Source: Quillaja saponaria (Eukaryota; Streptophyta; Magnoliopsida; Fabales; Quillajaceae). From it: a DNA stretch of 64,000 bases. Where the stretch lies: contig CM055617.1 in NCBI GenBank assembly GCA_029379385.1, positions 2,108,001 through 2,172,000 on the forward strand, read 5' to 3'. Below are positions 49,901 through 62,500 of the stretch, in pieces; within the stretch, counting starts at the first letter, position 1, and every line of letters starts with the position of its first letter. The notes below the pieces were generated by a model that was not told the origin of the DNA, searched no databases, and worked only from the letters and a program-made list of their open reading frames with translations. The translations under genes and the position numbers were made by a program.

Positions 49901-52323
49901 TTCTATGAATTTTTCAGGAATGTTGCATATGCTCATGGACACAAATCTAGATGTAACTCAACAAGATTATGTCAGAACTGCACAGGGCAGTGGAAAAGCT
50001 CTAGTCTCGCTTATAAATGAGGTTTTGGACCAGGCAAAGATTGAATCTGGTAAGTTAGAGCTTGAGGAAGTGCGGTTTGACTTACGGGCAGTTTTAGATG
50101 ATGTATTATCACTTTTTTCTGGGAAGTCTCAAGAAAAAGGAGTTGAGGTAATAAATCTCTCTTGCTGTGTTTTGTATTTTCATTTTCCTTTATTTATATA
50201 TTTCTGTGGTCTGATATGATCTACTGGATGTGCATGATCAATTTTGTTGCAGTTGGCAGTTTATATATCAGATTGGGTTCCTGAAATGCTAATTGGTGAT
50301 CCAGGAAGGTTTCGTCAAATTATTACTAATCTCATGGGAAACTCTATTAAGGTAATTATATTTTAGGCTTGTTTTTGACCCTATAAGGAGCAGCAAAGCA
50401 TAATGCTGTTAGATTATATAATACACAAGCTTAATTTAAACACTAATGAATTGAAGTGATCCAAGTGGACTTCAAAATTTTTGTTTTCCCAACATTTTTG
50501 TGTTGTGAATTGCATTTTACCCATGTTTCTGTTCAATATCATAATTCATGGTATATTAGAATGTAAATCAATTTCCTTTAACAGCTATTATTATAGCCAA
50601 GGTTAGTTGTATGTTTCTTTAATAAGTATGGGGAAAACTGATAATTGAATTGTTTGGCAGTTCACAGAGAAAGGACACATCTTTGTCACTGTCCATCTTG
50701 TTGAGGAGGTTATTGACTTGGTAGAAGTTGAGACAGAATCATCACCGATGAACACCTTGAGTGGTTTTCCAGTTGTAAATAAACGCCGCAGTTGGGACCA
50801 ATTTAGGACTCTCAGCCAAGAGGGACATGTTGGTCCTTTCTCCTCCTCCTCCTCTGACTCTATTAATTTGATTGTATCTGTTGAGGATACAGGAGTTGGT
50901 ATTCCAGAAGAAGCACAGTCTCGTGTTTTCACTCCTTTCATGCAGGTTGGTCCATCCATATCCCGAACATATGGGGGCACAGGTATTGGGCTAAGCATTA
51001 GCAAGTGCTTGGTTGGCCTCATGAATGGGGAGATCGGGTTTGATAGTATACCAAAGGTTGGATCTACCTTCACATTCACTGCTGTCTTCACTAATGAGTG
51101 CCTCAATTCAAATGAGGGTAAGAGTCACCAAATTAATAAGCAACTTAAGTCTGCATCATCAGAATTTCAGGGCATGACTGCCTTACTTGTGGACCCCAGA
51201 CCCGTTCGAGTCAAAGTGTCAATATATCATATCCAACGGCTAGGAATTCGTGTTGAAGTAGTTTCTGATTTGAGTCAAGGTTTGTCTATGATAAGTAATG
51301 GGAATACAGTCATCAATGTGATCCTTGTTGAACTAGAGGTTTGGAATAGGGATTTAGGCATTTCAGATCAATTTGTTGCTAACTTAAGGAAAATTGATCA
51401 GGGTATTACTCCCAAACTTTTTCTCCTAGCTAATTCCATCAGTTCCTCTAGTACATGTTCTGCAACATCAGGTATTTATTATCCAACTGTCATTTTAAAA
51501 CCTCTGAGAGCCAGCATGCTTGCTGCCTCACTACAACGAGCCATGGGGTTTGGAAACAAATTGAATCCTCGAAATGGGGAGCTCCCTAGTTTGTCTCTCC
51601 GTCATCTTCTTCGTGGGAGAAGAATTCTTATTGTAGATGACAATGAAGTGAATCTCAGAGTAGCTGCTGGTGCTTTGAAAAAGTATGGGGCTGATGTAGT
51701 TTGTGCTACCAGTGGGGAAAAGGCTATCTCTTTACTGACGCCACCACATCATTTTCATGCCTGCTTCATGGATATTCAAATGCCAGATATGGACGGGTAT
51801 GCAATACTTTGTTTCCACACACCATGTTATTGTACTTTTTCTTTTTGAAGTTCCTTAGAAGTGTTTTATTTTTTTAATAATATAGTTTGGGGACTAAATT
51901 TGCTGGTTGGGTCATTTGGGTGTCTAGTGTGATTTCTAGGAGACCTTATATCTAATGGAAGTGTTTTTGCCTCAAATGTGATGTTGCAGTTTTAAAAAAT
52001 TTCTCTCTTTAGGCATAGGCTCTGTGTATGCTCAGATGCAATAATTGCCAAAGAAAATTCATTTCCTTGACAGGTTTGAAGCTACAAGGAGAATTCGGGA
52101 AATGGAAACAAGTGCCAATGATCATATTGGGCCAGTAGAAGTTTCTCTTCAAGCTTTTGAGAATATTTCTGACTGGCATGTGCCTATTTTGGCCATGACT
52201 GCAGATGTCATTCAGGCTACACATGAGGAATGCATAAGGTGTGGAATGGATGGATATGTTTCAAAACCATTTGAAGCTGAACAGCTGTATAGGGAAGTTT
52301 CACGGTTTTTACAACCATCTTGA
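46910..52323 (+). CDS. AHK3: AHK3, cytokinin receptor hybrid histidine kinase
   Basis: Ten exons: 46910-47398, 47741-48022, 48605-48774, 48937-49149, 49487-49673, 49759-49810, 49918-50147, 50253-50351, 50661-51796 and 52074-52323. All are GT-AG and in phase, 1035 aa. The N-terminus ([16 protein letters not shown]) and a first membrane segment precede a second one ([20 protein letters not shown]). The CHASE cytokinin-binding domain follows ([36 protein letters not shown]), then a membrane segment ([15 protein letters not shown]). The kinase H-box is [13 protein letters not shown] with phospho-acceptor His454. The ATP-binding boxes include VEDTGVGIP and [12 protein letters not shown] pseudo-receiver follows, and the receiver has DIQMPDMDG with Asp945 and a later SKPF. 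It sits in the ER/plasma membrane and passes phosphate through AHPs to ARRs. Alignment with Arabidopsis AHK3 (At1g27320), recalled from memory, is close throughout. No break in 3.1 kb of coding sequence. Confidence 0.97.
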
Positions 52324-53266
52324 AAAAGAGTATCCATAGCTGTATATTTAAACCAGGAGCTTCCTGATAACAGAAGTGCAGCTGTTTCTTTCTCCAGGAC
52401 TCCACGACTGCATAAATAGTTTCAGAAGTCTCCCAAGAGTATGTTTTCCATTTTCCAACTACAACTAATGCATGTTATAGTTCTTTCAATTCTAAAAATT
52501 GGATTATTTTTCTGTACTTATAGATCATCAGAAAAACATTTGCTTTTGTGGCAGGAATTGTACATAGGATGTAAGATTGATTGGCTGAGCTGGGTTTTAA
52601 ATTTTAATTCATTGTTATACTATCAGAGCCTGTTTGTTCTACCTAATGAAGTGAAGTCACATTCCAACCCTTCTACCAGGCTGGAGACTGCAACTTATTC
52701 ACAAATTTCAGCTTAGGTGCTCTGTCATTGCTTCTTCATCCAAATAAGTAGCTGAAAGCAGAAACACTTTGATGGATCTCAATCTTTCTCTGATGCCATT
52801 AAGTAAGAGATTGATTCAGATGAAAGAACAGAGTTTAGCAAGTTGGCAACTAGGAGAAGAACTACCACTATGTATATTACTTATTAAAAAAAATTGATTT
52901 ATGAACCCTTTTCTCTTTTAGTAAGAGTGCTGGAATTCGGCTTTAGGTTTGTATAGCTACTAGTCTGTATCATTTACAGATCCTTGTATCATATATGAGT
53001 AATTTATTATGGTTCCTGTCTAATTCAATTTCATATTTTCTCAAAGCAAGGCCTAGTCCTGATCTTGGTTGTTTGCAATAATATAAAATAAGCTTACTTC
53101 CTCCTTTGATCCCAATGTTGTTTGGAAAAAAAACACAATAGAAATGACATGGGAAAAACAAAAAAAACAAAAAAAAAGGTTTTGGTGGCAGCACAATTTT
53201 GGTATGTGATCCTCAAAATTCAATAAAATAATAAATTTATAATTACTTGAAAGTAGACATCATTAG
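52324..53266. other. AHK3 3' UTR and intergenic DNA
   Basis: No gene is seen. Open frames such as 52441-52716 are incidental. The first 600-700 bases are probably AHK3 3' UTR. Confidence 0.5.
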
Positions 53267-53348
53267 GTCGATATGTCCGAGTGGTTAAGGAGACAGACTT
53301 GAAATCTGTTGGGCTTCGCCCGCGCAGGTTCGAACCCTGCTGTCGACG
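53267..53348 (+). tRNA. tRNA-Ser (anticodon UGA)
   Basis: The acceptor stem GTCGATA (53267-53273) pairs with TGTCGAC (53341-53347) with one G-T pair. Anticodon stem ACAGA/TCTGT encloses loop CTTGAAA, giving anticodon TGA. A long variable arm (class II) follows, then T arm GCAGG-TTCGAAC-CCTGC. T runs for Pol III termination follow at 53350. It ends 170 bases before the NTF2 start codon. Confidence 0.95.
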
Positions 53349-53518
53349 TTTTCTATTTTAATTTGTTTTATTTATTTATTTCATAATATTTCCTTCCTCT
53401 ATATTATATGGATAAATATAAAAGACTCGTCTCTCATATTTTGTTGTAGTGTTGGCGTGAGTTCTAAGCAGAAGCAAGGGTCGGAGTTGGAAGGGAGTGA
53501 TCAGGTGTAGCCGCCGAA

Positions 53519-55741
53519 ATGGATCCAGACGCTTTGGCCAAGGCTTTTGTGGAGCACTACTATACGACGTTCGATGCGAATCGTGTAGGTCTGTCAAATC
53601 TTTATCAGGAGGGTTCGATGTTGACCTTCGAAGGTCAGAAGATTCAAGGCTCGCAGAACATCGTCGCCAAACTCAACAGCTTGCCTTTCCAGCAGTGTCA
53701 GCACAGCATCACCACCGTCGATTGCCAGCCCTCTGGTGTTAACGGCGGTATGCTTGTCTTCGTCAGTGGCAATCTCCAGCTCGCCGGCGAGCAACACGCC
53801 CTTAGGTTCAGCCAGGTATTTCTATAGTTTTTGAGTTTCTTATTTCTGATTGTTTTGATCTACTTGATTACAAAAATATTTGATTCTCTTCCATAGTGTG
53901 CTAGGTCTTTGTGTTGTATTATATTTGATTTACTGTTAATCAATCGGGCATAGATTGATATTCCAAGATTTGGATGTTTCTGTTTGTTAATTCGTGGATT
54001 TGAGACTTCAATTTCGTAGAAGCCATCGGATTTCGTTTTGCGATGGCGTGTATGGTTCGGATCTACTTAGCATTGCAGTGTCTCTGTTCTGTGGATTGCT
54101 ATGCCGTACTATTAGTATTCGGATGATCTAATTATGGTTTTTAATTTCTCTCTGCTGCATCAATTATAGTGGATCTTAAAATTCATTTAGCTGGAGTTAC
54201 TTTCTCCATCTCATAGGTGTTTGTATCGTTTATCAAATTCATACAGTCTTCACTACGTCGATTTATAATTTACGATTACTTTCTTGAAGTTTTGTCATCA
54301 GGAATGAGTGAGGTGATGCTGTAGTCGTCTATTACTACGTTACTTTTTCTGCTAATTTACTTACTGCTTTTTTCATCTACTTATTTGGTTCTTTAAAAAT
54401 GGTTTTCTGCTTATATACTATGATATTGAAGTTATTGCAGGCAGTTAAATACCGTAATAAGATTCTTTCTTTCGTAAGATGTTTTGGTATGATATTGAAG
54501 CTTGCTTAGCAACTTGTAACTAGGCTGAAAACTCTTTTTTTCATGATAAATTAAGATCTCTGAAAACACTTTTTTTTCTGCTGTCAACCACCCCCAAAAA
54601 AATGTATTTAGAAGATTTTTTTATTTGAGATCATGTCTGTAATATATTTTGATGGATTTGTCAGCTGTTTTTATGTCTTCTTCATCAAACTTTAGGCTGA
54701 TATCGTACTACTGGAATCCTAGAATATATTAAAGAAATATATAAGGATTTGATTATTGTATCTATTTTTTTTGTTTAGGTGAATGCCTAATCCATTTATA
54801 CATATACTTGCATATCCTTTCTGCTATCTGCTTCACATTACCTGGATAGGGGAATTAAATCATGCCTAATGTTGCTTGATACGGAGCATTTTTGTCCCAT
54901 GGCGTCAAGTCATCTTTGAAGTCTTGAATGGTAAAGTTAGTCTATATTTTTAATACCTAAATTATATTCCCAAAGAGAAGAAAAAGAAGCCCTGGTATCC
55001 TGGTAAGATGAGTCAGATGACTGGTCTTAGCGTTCATTCTTCATTTTCATCCCTCTCCCCCTTGTAATACTAAATGATCTATATGACATGACCATATTAA
55101 AAAGATCACAATGTTGGCTGTGTCCGTATATATGGTTTTAATGAGCGTAGTACACTCCTTTATGCTCCATGAGATATCTATATTATGAAGAAATAGTGTG
55201 TTCTATCCTTTAAATATTCATTGAGGAGCTGTACTTGCTTCTTTCATCAAAAAGAACTCTGTCCATGGTCCTTACCGTAACTTTTCAGCTAAACTTTCTG
55301 CAATCACATGATTCAGTAATGAAGAAATATGTGCTCTATAACCGGCTAGCCGTTTATGTCTTCTGTTGTATGACAAAGTAAAAATGTAAAATCTGTTTTA
55401 TCTCCGTATCATAACTTTTCAGCTAGCTTTATGTCTTCTTTGTTATATGTAGTTATCATTTGTGCATTTATTTATTTAATACTTTTTCTTGTATATTTTT
55501 TGCTTGTAACCTCCAACTATACGAGTCCTGATTAACTAGAGGCATATAACTAGGATTCTGTTGAAGGGTCATAATGAGCTTTATCTCTTGCTATTTTATC
55601 ATTTTCTTCACATAATATAGTTTCTGTGTTTCTATAGGCTGACCAGTCTTTATTACTCGTTTTCAGATGTTCCATTTGATGCCAACACCACAAGGAAGCT
55701 ATTATGTGTTGAACGACATATTCCGGTTGAACTATGCTTGA
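53519..55741 (+). CDS. NTF2: NTF2, nuclear transport factor 2
   Basis: Two exons, 53519-53815 and 55667-55741, give 123 aa, the usual length. It starts MDPDALAKAFVEHYYTTFD and ends MFHLMPTPQGSYYVLNDIFR then LNYA, both diagnostic of NTF2. NTF2 binds Ran-GDP and FxFG nucleoporins and returns Ran to the nucleus. The one intron is 1.85 kb and holds no other gene that I can see. It is preceded by tRNA-Ser and follows AHK3, as in Arabidopsis (At1g27310, NTF2A, next to At1g27320, AHK3). The start is the first ATG in the frame, with purine at -3 (CGAAATGG). Confidence 0.96.
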
Positions 55742-56846
55742 AGAAAAGATATACCGAGTATTTATGGGAGTATGTGGCCGAATTTCCGGGAGACCCTGTC
55801 TGCTTATAGCTAAACAGCTCTAAATCTTCAAATTGGAAATTAGATTTTTTTTGTTTTTTTTGTTTTGAGGCTTCATTTTCCTTGGTTGAGTTAATCAAGA
55901 ATACTTTTCTGGATGATATGTTAGATTGATGGGTATTTAGTACTGGTTATTGAGGACTTAACCTTGACTTCGGATGTAACCACAAAATATATAGGTTACG
56001 ATGTCAAACCCCAAACCTTGTGTCAGTCTCTCTAGCAAGTCAGTCTTGTTAGCGAATATTACATTATGCCTTGCCGAAGTTTGAATACTAACTGATCCTG
56101 AACGCCACCTTTTATTTATGTTCCGTGGTTTTTTTAATTGCAAGTTACTTGCTTTATTTACAGGGCCAGTCAGTAATATAAAGTGCACAGATGAAGAACT
56201 TCGCTAGCAAAATGCTCCAAAGACTAATCTTTTGGAGTTTGAAAGTTTAACATGGAACATTTTTTGTTTTTTACTCAATAAGACTTCCAAGGTAAGTACA
56301 AGTCAAAACTGAAAGGTTTTGAAAACAAACGGATACTGAAAACAAACCGAAACGCAATGGCTCTGTACCAGTTGGGGCAATAAATATTTAGACTTCAGCG
56401 ATGCTAATCCCCCTTACAGAAGGGATATTCTCCAACGTTTGTTGCTTTCCTTTGAATTGTCTCTTCTTCCGAGTCTTCCCAATCTACGACAATCCAACGG
56501 TAGATGATCCAGGAGTAGGATCGTATGTCACAAAGATAATAGAGCATTGTTTGGATCACAAACATTTCATGTTCTCAATAAAAGGAACCAGCAAACAATA
56601 AGCAGTTACACACGCAATATGTTACAGTCTAATATGTGAGAAAGAGGAGAAAAGAGAGCAACTGTACCTCCGTCACTTTCCATGTCAAACCAGTACAAAG
56701 ACCCAGCTATAGCCAGTCTCAATCCCTGGCTTCAACTCAGGCACAGTGAAATTGTTTAGTGATGTTCTCCATTTAAATTTAAATCTGGTATATCTATGTG
56801 AGGTAGCTCCGGAATATTAGAAAGAGGAGAGTGGTCTGGAGAGTGT
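55742..56846. other. Convergent region between NTF2 and the membrane-protein gene
   Basis: No gene is seen. The stretch should hold the NTF2 3' UTR and that of the minus-strand gene. Short frames at 55653-55898 (-) and 56401-56601 (+) have no domain. Confidence 0.5.
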
Positions 56847-58842
56847 TCATTCATGTGGTTGTTTGAATCGGAATGAATTTTTGACTCCTGCTTGGCCATT
56901 TCTATCAGGGACTGTCAGGAACCCTGATAACATACTTCCAAATGATCTAAACGGGTGGTTCAGTCCATCCTTGACTTTCAAAAGGAGAGAGACCTCAGAT
57001 AATTGCCAAGCAACAGTAAGGACAATCATGACTGAAAGAAGACAGTGAGTGACGAAATTCTGCCTTCTCACCTTTTTCAGTTCTTTGACAATCTCATCAA
57101 TTTTATTTTCTATGGAATTATCACCTGCCTGGATGACATTTTCGTTCTTTCCTTCTTTCTCACCAACTGCAGAAGCTATTCCCTCTAATGGACTGGAAGT
57201 TTCAGATTGTTTTAGCATGTCACCTTCTCTTAAAGTGTCCAACTGTAAAATACAATAAGTGAGCAAGTGCAGGCAAAATTAACTTTACACCTGCATTTGA
57301 AACTGATTTTAACTCCCTTAAATATATTCTTCAATGATGCAGCACTTAGTGGTTGTACAAGTTAAACTGATTGATGAACGTAGCAGTATATCTAAGAACA
57401 CAAATAAAGGATTTGTGGTAGAAAAAGAAATTGGTATTTCGATTTGTTTGCAGAATGGAAACCACTTTATTTTTTCTGTTTCATGAAAATCATAGATCTA
57501 CACAAGCCAAGGAGATGATTCATACAAAAAATATGGGAACTTGGGAGCTGATGGAACTGATCCGGGATCAGATATCCACTATATGTAGATAAATGAAAAT
57601 GTAAAAAAAATAAAATATTACAGGCCAAGAAAGGGATGTCCACAAAAACAATTGGTAAATATGATGTTTTAACAGATAAAGTTTTTATTTTATTTTTATT
57701 TTTTTTGCAAAGAAATATAAGATTCAAAAGAGAAAGTGACATGAATGAATAGTGCACATAAAGACACATATAAACGACATATCACCTAAAGTAAAAAAAA
57801 AAAAAAAGAAGACATAATCTATTATGACAACAATTAAGAAATCAAATAGCAGAGGACAAAACAAAAGATAATTATATGAACTCCAACCAAAAAGAACCAA
57901 GAAGTATATCCGCTTCAGTTTGCCCCGTAAGCACTTGCCCATCAAACACCAAAATTTTCTTTCGAACCAATATAAATGTAAATCAGGCATTAACAACTAC
58001 TATCTACCAAACCAAAACAAAAGGAAAGGAAAACATTCGCTGAAAGTATGAGACTTCAAATTTGAGCTTGCGTAACTAGTCAGTTCTGATGTTCAAGCAG
58101 TTGCATTATATGGTTATAATTCATAAAGCATTACAATCCAATATAACGAAAACAGGACAAACAAATTCCTAATTATCAGAAAAATAGAGACACAAACAAC
58201 ACAACAGTTGATTACCGCTATTTAATCAGTAGTAGGTGCTTACAAACATACATAGTTCCGTTTTTTATGCATTTCTACGCTTACAATCTTTCTGATGAAT
58301 AATGAACAATAACTAGTGATTAGAAAATTCTTTAGCCTATCTAGCAGTAGAGACTGAGTAGTTCAATTTTACATTGAGTAAGCATCGAATCTTGTTTACT
58401 AAGTGAAACCATTGGAGAACCTTCTAGAGTTTGTTTTCCAATATCCATTATATATACTCATCAAGTGCTTTTGTTTTCCGTAGTGTTTTTAAATTTATGC
58501 TTAGAAAATATCTCATTGGCATCGAGAAGGAAAACGAAAAGTTATTTTTCACAACCAAACATGGACATGAATTTTCCATTCTCTTTCAGTTGAAGAACAA
58601 GATAAGATTACAGAGACAGAAGATCCTAAAAGATTTATTTCTCCTAAATCGAAATATTCCAATTAAAATAATCGATAGTGTTCCGATCGTACCTGATAGA
58701 GAAATTGGGAGAGAAGCTGTTCACCATCGCCACCGCCATGATCGACGAAGCTAACAGTACCGGATACCTCATCGTTCTTCTTCTCCTCTATAAGCCTCTG
58801 GATTGCGAGGCTGATAAGGTCAAGCTTCTGGTTTTGCTCCAT
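56847..58842 (-). CDS. Unnamed single-pass membrane protein with acidic and coiled-coil regions
   Basis: Two exons in gene order, 58693-58842 and 56847-57242, give 181 aa. I do not recognise a named family. Exon 1 begins MEQNQKLDLISLAIQRLIEE, an amphipathic helix, then a Gly/Asp-rich stretch (HGGGDGEQ) and ends LLSQFLYQ. The second part starts LDTLREGDMLKQSETS and has a probable short coiled coil (ENKIDEIVKELKKVRRQN). One hydrophobic segment follows at about residues 118-140 (THCLLSVMIVLTVAWQL), then a C-terminal tail ending KQPHE. The exon junction is CAG|gtacga to tttacag|TTG, phase 0. The intron is 1.45 kb. The gene lies tail-to-tail with NTF2. No catalytic motif is visible. Confidence 0.72.
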
Positions 58843-59588
58843 GGCCGTAGAAGAGAGGCTCTGAGAATGAGAGATCTAATTTTAGCAGAGAAGACTCCTG
58901 GACTGGCTATCTCTCAGTTTTGGTTTCGACTTTCGGTAATTAGTGGATGGATTGGAACGAAGTCAAAGAGCTTACATATTGAAGACACGTGGCATTAAAT
59001 TTCTATCGCGGCCTTCATAGGATTTCCGGTAAAAGGTACCCAGTACCGTGTCCTGGCGTTGCGGCCGCCCCTGCACACTGGGCCTTCTTTCTAGCTTGCA
59101 TGACTACAAAAACAAGGGGTACCCAGAAAATGTGGGACATAATGCCTTTCTGACTTTCGGAAAGGGGTCAAAGTGAAAGTCCCAACCCAGCCTCGCACGC
59201 TCCAGGAATAAGGTTAGAGGAGGCATGTAGAATAAAACTTGATACAATCATCACATCCCATGAATTTGATTACTAAATTATTAAAATTTTGAATAACCTT
59301 AAACCTAATATTTTGTCCAATTCCACAAACATTAACGTTCTTGACCGGTTGCCGCTGCTGCAATTGACTTTTAACTTTTTTTAAGTCCTCAAAGCACATA
59401 AAAGTTTTCCACTTACTATATTACAAATTATTCTTACCAATAAGAAAATACATTACAGACATGATGACTTCGCAAGACAGACCGAAATCCATCCTATATA
59501 CACAACTGAATACCAAAGAAATCTAAAAGATCAAGTTAGAAATTTGTCAACCCAAGATAAGGGAAGTTAGGAGGACAAGAAGTAGCAC
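58843..59588. other. Intergenic region
   Basis: No gene is seen. The part nearest 58843 is the promoter and leader of the membrane-protein gene. The GC-richer patch at 59030-59120 is not part of any frame. The part above about 59400 is probably CAMTA4 3' UTR. Confidence 0.45.
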
Positions 59589-62500
59589 CTAGAGATAAGG
59601 ATATATATCATCATCTACCATTTTGGAAGCATATCCTAAAGAAGTTGATGCTGCTGCTTCGTGACTCGTGATGCCAAGTTCAGCCTGTAAAACAAAGAAA
59701 GTATAAGGCTTAAAGCTTATAATAAAATTGATGAAAATGGAAAAAAGAAAAGGAGCAAAGTAACAGCCATTAGGAGTCAATCATATTAACATATCCATTA
59801 GAAATATAAATCATGTCACTTATCTAGCACAAATCAATTTAAGCACATACCCAATGTAGGACTCGAGTAATGCAGATGATCACACTATTAGATATCCAAC
59901 TTCCTGGGGTATTTTCTTTTGGTACAAGTTTTTCTTGGTGTATCACACACAATTAATAGATGCTTAAGAGAGCTTGTGGCAAGCATTTAAATTGCCTGCT
60001 TAGGGTTGAAAGATATTGCTCTTGTAATTTATCAGATTCTTGGCCCATTTACCTTAGCTTGTCGATATTTCTGAAGCATGCGGTGATATTGCTCACGTGC
60101 CTCTGTAGATTCAACCATGGACAATACCCGTGAGACAGCCTCCGCAATAGCTACATCTACTTTCTGTTTCCTGAACATCTTGAGAATGTCTTCATCATCA
60201 CTGTCGTCAACAGGCTCTGTCTCATGCCGAAAACCTCGTAAACCAACTCCTTTTCGTCGCCATCGTAGAACAACCTTATCAAGGATCCCAACTGCCCAAC
60301 AGATCCACTTGTAGTGCTTCCTAACCTGGTAACCTCGCACGTGAGCCTGCCCATAATGAAAGAAGATGAGGTTAACAATGCAGTTCTATGTGTGTCGGAT
60401 GTGCTTGAGTGTCTTGTTTCTTCTATTGTTTTATTTCTAACTTCATCTGCTGTATGTGCTAATGTGTCCACATACAGAGCATTCCCAATTCACTTGTCTA
60501 ATAAACAAGACAAACAAATTGCTTCGATGAATGTGGTAGTGGTACCTGTATCTTCACTACTTTCTTACGTAATGCTAAGAATTCTTTGCGACGTTTATAA
60601 CCTCGATAATTCTTCTGAATATATAAGGCAGCCGAGTGGCAATCACATGGATTTCGAAAGGTTTTCTTAGATGAAAGGGAAAGCCCTGGAACATTATAAA
60701 TGCTATCAGCAGCTTCTTTCTGTCGTCGTTTTCTGAAAGAATGTGCACGAAAAGCAGCTTGTATACGTGCAGCTGCCAGAGCAGCATTTCTGACAGCAGC
60801 CAAGGTATGCTTGAGTGAAAGTTGATCCTTGCTGACTGAAAGATTTTCCTTGGAGACACTATTAACAGCTAATTCAGCTTCAATCTCAGCTGAGCCTTTG
60901 GAAAGCTCACTTTCTTCCAGTGTGAGGGATGATAGATGGCTTTGTAGTGCTACCTCTGAAAGATAACCTGCAAGTCCCTTATGACCACCGCTGGCTGCAA
61001 TAGAGGCAGCAGTTTCACCTGTTGGATCTTGTGAAGTGGGATCTGTCACTGCCCCAGCTGAAGCACTAGAAGCTATAAGTGAAGCAACCATTTTTTCCCT
61101 ATAGTAGAACATCAACTACTTCAGTTATGGACTCATCCAAAATCCTTTTGGAGTCAAACAGCTAACTGATACAAGCAGCTATAAATGGAATGTTTCACCA
61201 AAAAGATAAATAAGTAAACAATTTAATGCGTTATTAAACAAGAATGTTCCATATTACCTTCCAAAACGTGCAGCCCAATGCAGTGCAGTCCACCCATTGA
61301 TGTCACGGAAGTTAATACTCACGCCAGAACTGAGGATTGGGTTCAAGGCCCAGTGAAAACCCAACCCAGCAATCATGTGTATTATCCCTTGATCTTTCTG
61401 GGACAACGAACAGCCCATCTCCTTAACTTTTTCCTGGGATCTGCAAGAAAGCCATTGCTGCAACTTGTCCTTTAGAAGCTCTTCAAGAAGCCAATTGGTA
61501 GTACTAGATGAAGTTCCACTGCCAACTAGAAGGGCCTCTATCAAATGGCTCCACGAATCATCATCAGCTTTCAAATTTTTTGTTAGATGAGTTCCTGATT
61601 CAAAGTTGTCTGTCTTTGTAGATGAATTTGAAAGGAGCATCTGTGCAAATCTAACAAGTAATAACAGCTCTTCTGGAGTTTTAGTAGCTTCTGTTTGCAG
61701 TGAATTATAGTGAGTACAACTATCAGTCTTAGATCGATATTCAAACTCCCTGACTTCGCTGCAGGACTCCCGATTTCCAGAAGTAATGCAGAGAGTCACC
61801 TTTCCTGGAATGTTAGGAGGAGCTTCACAACGGATCACACCTTCCTGAATTATGTGTACAGGAACTTCAACATCACCAAACATACAAGTCCAAGCAGAAT
61901 CTGAGGGATTACAGAGAAAAGATCCAATAATAATGACCTGCATCAAGAACTTGGGGATTTAAAACTACATTTAGACTACTGGAAACACCATTGTATCACA
62001 TTAGCATCCAAGGGAGAGAAGACCTGTTTGAACAGAAATGTTATGGCAGAACTACTAGCATCATAATAACATAAGCAGAAACTCAGTGCACTAACACTCT
62101 AAACATCCCAGACCAAGCCTTGCAAAACTTGACCATGACAATTATATGCTTAGTTTCAGATATTTCATCGACAATAAAGCATATACATGGACACTATATA
62201 TAGCATATTGGGCATGACATGGAGACACAGAAAGACCCTGAAAAGTTTATACCATTTACATTAGGTGTTAATCTTTCAGACATGTAACTCACCACTAGAT
62301 AAAAGTGGTCTTGCTTCAATAGTTATCCATCTTGTTTATTACAGTTTGTGTTGAGTTTCATGGTCCATGTGCAAGTGCAAATGAGAGGGAGAGATAGTCT
62401 GTTAAGCTTGATAGAATACATAATTGGTCCATTTCCTAATAGCTCAAGCTTTTGGGATGCTTAGTAATCAAACAATAAATGTAAACAAAGACTAGATCAA

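Noticed and set aside
50603..51106. 167-residue open frame antisense to AHK3
   Set aside because: It covers the kinase exon in reverse and shows no domain.
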